Source: Ruminococcaceae bacterium UBA1425 (GTDB lineage Bacteria > Bacillota > Clostridia > Oscillospirales > Acutalibacteraceae). Taken from it: DNA of 37,365 bases. The notes below the pieces were generated by a model, which searched no databases, was not told the DNA's origin, and worked only from the letters and a program-made list of their open reading frames with translations. The stretch covers positions 1 through 37,365 of the forward strand of contig DCUB01000009.1 of NCBI GenBank assembly GCA_002329365.1, in the 5' to 3' direction. The stretch's first letter is position 1. Each line of letters opens with the position of its first letter. Below, piece by piece: positions 24,616 through 31,519 of the stretch. Both the position numbers and the translations under genes were made by a program.

Positions 24616-25908
24616 TCAGCCGACGCTGACGGACGCGCTTGGTTCGGAAACCGTTACCCTTCTTATGTCGGCCCCGACGCTGCTCAGTTTTTCGACGACA
24701 TCCTCATAACCTCTGTCGATATATATGACATTGTCAATTTCCGTGGTGCCCTTTGCGACAAGACCGGCAATAATCATTGCCGCTCCGGCGCGGAGGTCGT
24801 CGGCCTTTATCTGCGCGCCCTTAAGCTGGTCTACGCCCTCAATGACGGCGATTTTTCCGTCTACCTTTATGGACGCTCCCATTCTTATAAGCTGGTCTAC
24901 ATAGCGGAAGCGGCTGTCCCACACGCCCTCGTTAATAATGCTTGTCCCCTTTGCTATTGAAAGCAGGACTGCCATCTGCGGCTGCAAGTCGGTAGGAAAG
25001 CCGGGATGCGGCATTGTTTTGATGTTGCAGCGCATGGGCCTGCCAAAGGATTTTACAAGTATGCTGTCGTCGAACTCCTCAACCTCTATGCCGCACTCTA
25101 TGAGCTTTGCGGATATGGACTCGAGGTGCTTCGGGATAACGTTGTTTATCAGAACGTCGCCGCCGGCAGCCGCCGCGGCAACCATGTATGTGCCCGCCTC
25201 TATCTGGTCGGGAATAATCGAATATGTGCAACCGTGAAGCCTGTCGACGCCTCTTATTTTGATAACGTCGGTACCCGCACCCCTTATATCGGCGCCCATT
25301 GAGTTGAGGAAGTTTGCAAGGTCTACTATGTGCGGCTCCTTTGCCGCGTTTTCGATAATCGTAAGCCCCTTTGCCCTTGTTGCGGCGAGCATGATATTTA
25401 TTGTCGCGCCGACGGAAACGGTGTCAAGGTATATGGGGCTGCCAATAAGACAGTCCGCCGAGGCGTCTACAATGGCGTCCTCGTCAAGGAAAATCGAAGC
25501 TCCGAGAAGCTTAAAGCCCTTTATATGCTGGTCGATGGGACGGACTCCGCCGAAATTGCAGCCGCCCGGCATTGCTACTCTCGCCTTGCCGAACCTGCCG
25601 AGCAGCGCGCCGATGTAGTAGTATGACGCGCGCAGATGCTTTGTCATTTCGTATGTGACCGTATGACAGTTCATATGCGTCGAGTCAATCTCTACCGTGT
25701 TGTCGTTAATAACCCTGACGCCGGCTCCGAGACTGTGAAGTATTTTTATCATTACGGCCGAATCGCTGATTTTCGGTATATTTTCAATCCTGCAGACGTC
25801 CTCGCACAGGATAGCCGCCGGAATAATTGCAACTGCCGCGTTTTTTGCTCCGCTGATGTCGATTTTGCCGCAGAGCTTTTTACCGCCGTTTATCAATATT
25901 TTTTCCAA
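24616..25908 (-). CDS. murA: UDP-N-acetylglucosamine 1-carboxyvinyltransferase
   Basis: This 430-residue enzyme transfers enolpyruvate from PEP to UDP-GlcNAc, the first committed step of peptidoglycan synthesis in the cytoplasm. The catalytic/fosfomycin-reactive Cys is residue 117 in MPGGCNFGGVRPIDQH. The substrate-binding Lys22-Asn23 is in SGAKNAAV. Later GFPTDLQPQM is also diagnostic. The start is a TTG at 25908 with GGGAAGTG about 9 bases upstream. A strong promoter precedes it and a terminator follows, so it is transcribed alone. Clostridia often have two MurA paralogues; which one this is cannot be told here. Confidence 0.96.
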   Translation of the reverse strand: MEKILINGGKKLCGKIDISGAKNAAVAIIPAAILCEDVCRIENIPKISDSAVMIKILHSLGAGVRVINDNTVEIDSTHMNCHTVTYEMTKHLRASYYYIGALLGRFGKARVAMPGGCNFGGVRPIDQHIKGFKLLGASIFLDEDAIVDASADCLIGSPIYLDTVSVGATINIMLAATRAKGLTIIENAAKEPHIVDLANFLNSMGADIRGAGTDVIKIRGVDRLHGCTYSIIPDQIEAGTYMVAAAAAGGDVLINNVIPKHLESISAKLIECGIEVEEFDDSILVKSFGRPMRCNIKTMPHPGFPTDLQPQMAVLLSIAKGTSIINEGVWDSRFRYVDQLIRMGASIKVDGKIAVIEGVDQLKGAQIKADDLRAGAAMIIAGLVAKGTTEIDNVIYIDRGYEDVVEKLSSVGADIRRVTVSEPSASVSVG

Positions 25909-25977
25909 AAGCAGTTCACTTCCCGATAAATATGATTATGTAAAGAATAATAATACTTATAAAAACACACCTTATTA

Positions 25978-26006
25978 ATTATAGCACCGTTCCGACGAAA
26001 AATCAA
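25978..26006 (-). promoter_or_regulatory. Strong promoter for murA
   Basis: On the minus strand TTGATT (26006-26001) and a perfect TATAAT (25983-25978) are separated by 17 bases, and the -10 has the extended TGC prefix. The rest of the 313-base gap between murA and the aminotransferase is AT-rich, with the terminator at 26158-26187 and no gene signal. Confidence 0.82.
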
Positions 26007-26157
26007 AGCTTTTTTTATATTTTTTGCCTATTGGCGTCTTTTTGTTAAAAAGTAACGAAACCACAGCAACTTGTGGAACACATTTCAACACAATACAACA
26101 GGCTGTGAGTTGTGTTTCATGAATAGTATGCGCAGCTTGGAACGGCAAATAATAATA

Positions 26158-26187
26158 GCCGCAATTATTTTTGTTTCTAATTGCGGC
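26158..26187 (-). terminator. Hairpin after the aminotransferase gene
   Basis: Ten-base arms GCCGCAATTA (26158-26167) and TAATTGCGGC (26178-26187) enclose a 10-base loop. On the minus strand the stem is followed by TATTATTATTT. It lies about 35 bases after the aminotransferase stop. Confidence 0.75.
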
Positions 26188-26221
26188 AAAAATTAATAAT
26201 TTTTTATTTAGATATAGTTTT

Positions 26222-27499
26222 TTATTCTGAAAGTAGTTTTTCGACAGCGGCAAGTTCGACGCAGACGCACAGCACTTCCATAGCAGCCGAAAGCTCGTCT
26301 AACGAAGGATAGGACGGCGCAATGCGTATGTTCGAGTCGTTCGGGTCCTTGCCGTAGGGGAACGCTGCACCCGCGTCGGTAAGAGTAACGCCTGCATGCC
26401 TGCAAAGGGCGACGACACGGGAGGCGCAGCCGTCGGGGACAACAAGGTTTATAAAATAACCGCCCTTCGGCTTTGTCCATTCGGCGATTCCCTTGCCGGA
26501 AAATTCATTTTCGAACTTTTGAAGAACAAGCGCAAATCTCGGCCTTAAATGCTCCGCCTGTATTTCCATATGCTTCGCGATGCCGTCGGCATCTTTTAAA
26601 AACAAAACGTGGCGAAGCTGGTTTACCTTGTCGTGACCTATTGTCTGAACGGAGAGGCGCTTTTTAATCTCGGCTATGTTGGCATTTGAAGCGGCTATTG
26701 CGGCGACGCCCGCGCCGGGATATGTAATCTTTGAGCTTGAAACCACCTCTATGACCATGTCTTCGCTGCCGTATTTTTTGCACTGCGCGAATATTTCTGA
26801 AAGCGTGTCGCCCTCGTCGTAAATATCGTGGACTATGTAAGCGTTGTCCCAGATAATCCTGAAATCCCGCGCGGCTGGCTTCATGGCGGCAATTCTTTCG
26901 ACAGTTTTGTCCGAATAGGTGATGCCCTCGGGATTGGAGTATTTCGGTACGCAGAACATACCCTTTACGCTGCCGTCCTTAATAAGCTCCTCAAGGACGT
27001 CCATGTCGGGCCCCTCGGCTGTCATCGGCACGTTTATCATCTCGATACCGAAATATTCAAGCACCTTGAAATGCCTGTCGTAACCGGGAACGGGGCATGC
27101 AAACTTTACATTTCCCTGTTTAATCCACGGCTCGCAGCCGCCCGTTCCGTGCGTCATGCACTGGGAGATATAATCGAACATCAGATTGAGGCTTGAGTTT
27201 CCGCAGACTATGATGTTTTCCGCCGGAACGCCCAAAAGCCCGGAAAAAAGCCTTTTGCACTCGGGTATACCGTCGGGCAGACCGTAATTCCTTACGTCAA
27301 AACCGTTTTCGGTAAGCTTGCGGCTTTCGGAGCCTAACGCGTCAAGAAGCTTATCGGTGGTATTAAGCTGTTCTCCGCCCGGCTTTCCCCTCGACATGTC
27401 AAGAGAAAGCCCCTTTTCGCGATAATGTGTGAATTTATCTTTTAGCTCCGCGAGCAGTTCTGACAGCTCCCCGCGTGAAAGACTACGGTATTCAGACAT
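26222..27499 (-). CDS. PLP-dependent class I/II aminotransferase, probable aspartate aminotransferase of the PF12897 type
   Basis: This 425-residue fold-type I aminotransferase has the PLP Lys at about residue 257 in VVSSSKITYPGAG, the cofactor-binding Asp/Asn region WDNAYIVHD (about 217-225), the early YGLPDGIPE loop, and a C-terminal Arg in SNIRIAPSYPS for the substrate carboxylate. The N-terminal DMSRGKPGGEQL is characteristic of the group with PF12897, whose characterised members use aspartate or related substrates. It would interconvert L-Asp and oxaloacetate with glutamate, supplying Asp for neighbouring pathways, though this link is inference. It has its own promoter with a leader of about 105 bases, and a terminator follows. 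Substrate specificity is not readable from sequence. Confidence 0.85.
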   Translation of the reverse strand: MSEYRSLSRGELSELLAELKDKFTHYREKGLSLDMSRGKPGGEQLNTTDKLLDALGSESRKLTENGFDVRNYGLPDGIPECKRLFSGLLGVPAENIIVCGNSSLNLMFDYISQCMTHGTGGCEPWIKQGNVKFACPVPGYDRHFKVLEYFGIEMINVPMTAEGPDMDVLEELIKDGSVKGMFCVPKYSNPEGITYSDKTVERIAAMKPAARDFRIIWDNAYIVHDIYDEGDTLSEIFAQCKKYGSEDMVIEVVSSSKITYPGAGVAAIAASNANIAEIKKRLSVQTIGHDKVNQLRHVLFLKDADGIAKHMEIQAEHLRPRFALVLQKFENEFSGKGIAEWTKPKGGYFINLVVPDGCASRVVALCRHAGVTLTDAGAAFPYGKDPNDSNIRIAPSYPSLDELSAAMEVLCVCVELAAVEKLLSE

Positions 27500-27608
27500 A
27501 GTACGTCGCAGACCCGAAGCTTCACAATCCGTTGAAACAGACGGAATCCGCTTTTTCCCACCTTTCCGTTAATAATTACGGACACCCGAAAAAATATGCT
27601 TGTGAATT

Positions 27609-27637
27609 AAAATACAGCATTTATATTTAAAAGTCAA
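27609..27637 (-). promoter_or_regulatory. Promoter for the aminotransferase gene, with a leader of about 105 bases
   Basis: On the minus strand TTGACT (27637-27632) is followed after 17 bases by TATTTT (27614-27609). The leader to the ATG at 27499 contains a short stem, TCCGT with ACGGA around 27567-27584, and a G-rich stretch AAAGGTGGGAAAAAGCGG. No known riboswitch was recognised. Confidence 0.72.
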
Positions 27638-27732
27638 GAAATTTTTTCACATAAGGCCGTTATATAAGGCCGTTATAAAGTGGCTTGAAAGAAGCGGGTT
27701 TATTTATAATACTTAAAATAAATACTATGCAG

Positions 27733-27939
27733 GGAACGCATTTATGTATTCCGTAAAAAGAACGGGAATTCACTGATGCAGGGACACGGCATGCCGTGTC
27801 CGTTTGTAAATTCCCGAAACCCCGCGGAACGGTCAAGACCGTTCCCTACGCAAAATAAAGAACGGTCAAGACACTTCCCTACATGTTTCATCCTGCTAAA
27901 GGAAAATCAACATTTGTAGGGAACGGTTTTGACCGTTCC
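27733..27939. repeat. Dispersed palindromic intergenic repeat, copy 2 (most elaborate)
   Basis: Inside a 475-base gap with no gene, palindromic units follow one another: GGAACGCATTTATGTATTCC (27733-27752, degenerate), GGACACGGCATGCCGTGTCC (27782-27801, perfect), GGAACGGTCAAGACCGTTCC (27826-27845, perfect arms), a decayed copy (27860-27878), and GGAACGGTTTTGACCGTTCC (27920-27939). Edges read GTAGGG or CCCTAC. The spacer between the first two units is recognisably homologous to that in the copy at 34194. A near-identical pair, ATAAGGCCGTTATA, also occurs around 27653-27677. Confidence 0.8.
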
Positions 27940-27974
27940 GTCAAGTCTTGATACGGTTGAGTCTTATCGTAAAA

Positions 27975-29369
27975 TCAGAAATCAGCCGAGCCTGTCGTTC
28001 TCGGGAAGGGGAGGACGTCGCGGATATTGCTGACGCCCGTGAGGTACATTATGAGCCGCTCAAAGCCGAGACCGAAGCCGCAGTGCTTTGTGCCGCCGTA
28101 ACGGCGCAGGTCGAGATACCAGTCGTAATCCGCGGGGTCAAGTTCCATTTCCTTCATGCGCGATTCGAGAACGTCTGCGCGCTCCTCACGCTGGCTGCCG
28201 CCGATTATCTCGCCGATACCCGGCACAAGCAGGTCCATAGCGGCTACTGTTTTGCCGTCGTCGTTTAAGCGCATGTAGAAAGCCTTTATCTCCTTCGGAT
28301 AGTCGGTGACGAACACGGGGGCGTTGAATATGCGCTCCGTAAGGCAGCGTTCATGCTCCGTCTGGAGGTCGCAGCCCCATGAAACCTTGTAATCAAACTC
28401 GCTGTTGTGCTTTAAAAGCAGCTCGACGGCATGCGTATAGGTGCATTTGACAAAATCGGAACTGACGACGGAATTAAGCCTTTCAAGCAGCCCCTTGTCG
28501 ACGAAGCTGTTGAAGAAGGCAAGCTCGTCCGGGCAGCTTTCGATAACGTATTTTAGGACGTATTTTATCATATCCTCCGCGAGAGCCATATCGTCGCCGA
28601 GGTCGGCAAACGCTATTTCCGGCTCAATCATCCAGAATTCGGCGGCGTGACGCTGGGTGTACGAGCGCTCGGCGCGGAACGTGGGGCCGAAGGTGTAAAT
28701 CTTGCCGAACGCCATTGCCATAGCCTCGCCCTGAAGCTGACCGGAAACGGTGAGAAACGCCGGCTTGCCGAAGAAGTCCTGAGAGTAGTCAACGCTTCCG
28801 TCGTCTGTTTTCGGCGGGTTATCCATATCAAGTGCTGTTACCCTGAACATCTCGCCCGCGCCCTCGCAGTCGCTGCAGGAGATTATGGGCGTGTGGGCAT
28901 AGATAAAGCCGCGCTCATTGAAAAATTTGTGGATTGCGAAAGCCGCGGCGGAACGGACGCGGAAAGCGGCGTTAAGCAAGTTGGCGCGCGGGCGGATATG
29001 ACCGATGGTGCGTAAGAATTCAAGCGTGTGGCGCTTGTTCTGGAGAGGATAATCGGGGGTGGAGTGACCCTCAACCTCAACAGAGTCGGCGTTGATTTCA
29101 AACGGCTGACCCGCGTCCGGAGTCAGCACAAGAGTGCCCGTTACGTTTACGGCGGCGCTGATGTTGAGCTTTACGATGTCCTTGAAATTCGCAAGCTTAT
29201 CCTGCTCGAAAACTATCTGGATACCCTTGAAGCTGCTGCCGTCGTTAAGCTCAAGAAAGCCGATGCTTTTCGAGTCTCTTATTTTTCTGATCCAACCGCT
29301 GACGGCAAGCCTTTGACCGTCAAGCTCGCCGGAGCGCGCGTATATTTCCTTAATTTCCGTTCTTTTCAT
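27975..29369 (-). CDS. asnS: Asparaginyl-tRNA synthetase
   Basis: This 464-residue class IIb aminoacyl-tRNA synthetase charges tRNA-Asn with Asn. The N-terminal OB-fold anticodon domain (about 1-110) contains VSGWIRKIRDSKSIGFLELN. The catalytic domain follows, with motif 2 FRAERSYTQRHAAEFWMIEPE and motif 3 GFGLGFERLIMYLTG near the C-terminus, ending FPRTTGSADF as usual for AsnS. The start is the ATG at 29369; a TTG two codons earlier is possible and is better spaced from AAGG. It lies 26 bases after the LCAT-like hydrolase stop with no hairpin between, so both may share the promoter at 31318. The repeat region follows its stop. Confidence 0.96.
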   Translation of the reverse strand: MKRTEIKEIYARSGELDGQRLAVSGWIRKIRDSKSIGFLELNDGSSFKGIQIVFEQDKLANFKDIVKLNISAAVNVTGTLVLTPDAGQPFEINADSVEVEGHSTPDYPLQNKRHTLEFLRTIGHIRPRANLLNAAFRVRSAAAFAIHKFFNERGFIYAHTPIISCSDCEGAGEMFRVTALDMDNPPKTDDGSVDYSQDFFGKPAFLTVSGQLQGEAMAMAFGKIYTFGPTFRAERSYTQRHAAEFWMIEPEIAFADLGDDMALAEDMIKYVLKYVIESCPDELAFFNSFVDKGLLERLNSVVSSDFVKCTYTHAVELLLKHNSEFDYKVSWGCDLQTEHERCLTERIFNAPVFVTDYPKEIKAFYMRLNDDGKTVAAMDLLVPGIGEIIGGSQREERADVLESRMKEMELDPADYDWYLDLRRYGGTKHCGFGLGFERLIMYLTGVSNIRDVLPFPRTTGSADF

Positions 29370-29395
29370 ATACAAACCATAACCTTATCTATTAA

Positions 29396-31237
29396 TTAGA
29401 ATTCCGTCCTGCCGAAGATCGCGTCCGTAAAGCCCCTGCAGCCTACAAGGTTGTAAATCACATCGTTGAGCTTCTTTAGCGCCTTTGATGTCAGCTTGTC
29501 GAAAGCGGAAGGCTCCGCCGGTTTCTGGTAAACGCCGCAGAGAACGAGCGCGTCATAAAGCTCGTCTGTAACCACTTTGCAATACGCGTCGTCGGCTACG
29601 GTGTTGTCGAGCAGGTCATAAGCCTTTTGAAGCGCATCGTCAAGGGCGGATATCTGTTCGGCGGTAAGCGTTGAGCGGTCAACGGTTTCGGCGGCGGGAA
29701 TGAGATCCCTGACGAGTTTCTTTGAGTTTCTCGTGCCGTTGAACTGCGGGAACGCTTCGTTTGAGTGAACATTGTCTATTGTGCCGAGGATGAGGTTTAC
29801 GGCAAGCTTTACGGCTACGTCGTTGTATGCTATCTCGTGGTGCTGACCGATGAAATACCATGTGCGTTCGGGAAGATAGCAGGTTCCGGCGTTCAAAGAG
29901 CCGAAAATGTGCCCGTGCGCCGGATTGTCGCAGTAAATCCTGCCGCTCGGAGTACGGCCGGCGGGATAAACTTCCCCGGCGGGGACGCTGTCGGTGCCCA
30001 TCGCCGTTGAATTAACCTGAATTATCCCGTCGCTGTTGCTCGTCTCGGAGGAGGCGAAGAATCTGAAATACTGGTAATCGCTCCAGCCTTTGCCGAAATT
30101 GAGGTTGCAGCCGCTTACGTTGAAAATATCTATGCCGTATTCGTCTGTAAGCTCCTCGACGGTGTCGGGAAGGTTTTTCTGGGCGTTATAGTATCTTTGG
30201 GTAATTGCGCGCATTGTGGCGTTATCCTCGCCGGAGAGCCACTTGTCGGCAAGCTCTAAATAGCGGCTGTGGGGAACGAGCGCCCACATGGAGGGAGTGT
30301 TTTTCAAAACAGCCTTTATTATCTCATCCATGCACACGTCTATTATCTTCCTCGCGAGCTTTCTCGGAAGAATGCGGAGTGCGATGTTAACAAGATAGCC
30401 CTCGGGCTCGCCTATCAGCTCCGGCATAAGACCGTTATAAAGCAGCTCGTCGGCGTTGTCGGCGTAGTTCAGAGCAAAGAGGTCTGCCACGAGGTCGCTG
30501 CCGTCGAGAGCCGCGACGACGTTAACAACCTTGCAGACGTCGTCGTCTTCCCTGTAGGCGTCAAAATACGCGTTGGCAACGGTGCCTCCGAGGCTTATGG
30601 GCAGGAGAATCACCTTATCTTTGCCCGTTGTGTTTAAAACGTGCTTGATATACGCACGGAGGTTTTCAGCCTCCTTGTATGTGTTTGAAAACGCGGGGAA
30701 ATTGAAAACATACATGTTTTCCTCGCCCAGCACTTCGGCGTATTTGCCTATGGGAAGCTCTCTGTAAAAAGCGTCCCTTGTTTCCTCGTCGTACTCGGAA
30801 AGGGGATATTTCCGTTCGATAGCCTTTACGTTCATGAGTGAGGTTCCGTCGGGCTTGTGGGCGGACAGCTTGAAAAGACCGGGTACATATTTTGCAAGCT
30901 GCTTTGTAAGCCCTACGTCGCGCTGGAAAATAATCGAGGCGAGGAATCTCGGGATGATCTTCCAGAGGTCTTTTAATAACTCGGACGGATCAAGGTTTAA
31001 TACCGTCCATTTTGCGAATTCGGTGCCGTCTTCGTTTATTACCACGTTTCCGTCCTCGTCATAGAGGGTAACCTTTGACATTCCTATTCCCGGTACAATA
31101 ACGACGGGGGTGTTGTTTGTGACACCGGCGGGTAATTCCGTTGCCGCCGGCTTTGCGCTGACGGTACAGGTCATCACGGAGACGGCAATGACCGCGCAGA
31201 GCATTACGGATACTGTTCTGACGAAGAGCTTTTTCAT
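29396..31237 (-). CDS. Secreted alpha/beta hydrolase, LCAT-like lipase or acyltransferase
   Basis: This 613-residue exported protein has a signal peptide (MKKLFVRT, hydrophobic core to about 24, cut after VSA at 28). The mature start (TPVVIVPGIGMSKVTLYDE) resembles lecithin:cholesterol acyltransferase and bacterial lipases. The probable nucleophile is Ser215 in LLPISLGGTVANAY, with the first Gly of the usual G-x-S-x-G replaced by Pro. Candidate acid and His residues lie near 380-500 (NVSGCNLNFGKG, GHIFGSLNAG, GQHHEIAYND). The last 110 residues are helical with no anchor. Lipid or ester hydrolysis outside the cell is likely, but the substrate is unknown. It has a near-consensus promoter and an AAAGGA site, and reads toward asnS. 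Confidence 0.78.
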   Translation of the reverse strand: MKKLFVRTVSVMLCAVIAVSVMTCTVSAKPAATELPAGVTNNTPVVIVPGIGMSKVTLYDEDGNVVINEDGTEFAKWTVLNLDPSELLKDLWKIIPRFLASIIFQRDVGLTKQLAKYVPGLFKLSAHKPDGTSLMNVKAIERKYPLSEYDEETRDAFYRELPIGKYAEVLGEENMYVFNFPAFSNTYKEAENLRAYIKHVLNTTGKDKVILLPISLGGTVANAYFDAYREDDDVCKVVNVVAALDGSDLVADLFALNYADNADELLYNGLMPELIGEPEGYLVNIALRILPRKLARKIIDVCMDEIIKAVLKNTPSMWALVPHSRYLELADKWLSGEDNATMRAITQRYYNAQKNLPDTVEELTDEYGIDIFNVSGCNLNFGKGWSDYQYFRFFASSETSNSDGIIQVNSTAMGTDSVPAGEVYPAGRTPSGRIYCDNPAHGHIFGSLNAGTCYLPERTWYFIGQHHEIAYNDVAVKLAVNLILGTIDNVHSNEAFPQFNGTRNSKKLVRDLIPAAETVDRSTLTAEQISALDDALQKAYDLLDNTVADDAYCKVVTDELYDALVLCGVYQKPAEPSAFDKLTSKALKKLNDVIYNLVGCRGFTDAIFGRTEF

Positions 31238-31317
31238 TGTTACAATCCTTTCGTTTCCCGGACTGACCGGTTTTTGACAAATACTGTCGCAACATGAAAT
31301 ATCAACAGACGGCTAAT

Positions 31318-31346
31318 ATTATATCATACAGATATCGGGCTTTCAA
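31318..31346 (-). promoter_or_regulatory. Near-consensus promoter for the LCAT-like gene
   Basis: On the minus strand TTGAAA (31346-31341), a 17-base spacer and a perfect TATAAT (31323-31318). The leader is about 75 bases and contains a small CCGG-armed stem. No equally clear promoter was seen for the divergent ATPase gene in the same 282-base gap. Confidence 0.85.
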
Positions 31347-31519
31347 CATAAATTTGACGTTTTCGGCTGTTTATTTGTGCATATTTTACGCGGCAATCTG
31401 CCTCCCGGAAGGCAATAGTATAGTCAATAATCCGACAGGAACAAGGTTAAAAGCCGTCTGTAATACGGCCGTGCGTGTCCGAATATATTTGAATAAAGCA
31501 ACTGAAAGGGGACGGTTAT

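Noticed and set aside
25975..26253. 92-codon minus-strand frame in the murA upstream gap
   Set aside because: It covers the terminator at 26158-26187 and the murA promoter. Its product is low-complexity Asn/Lys-rich.
27733..27939. CRISPR-like array
   Set aside because: The units are individual palindromes of differing sequence with irregular spacing, without identical direct repeats or spacers, and no cas genes are present.
31350..31519. Promoter for the P-type ATPase
   Set aside because: Only scattered weak boxes such as TATAGT near 31419 were found, with no convincing -35 partner, so no feature is called.
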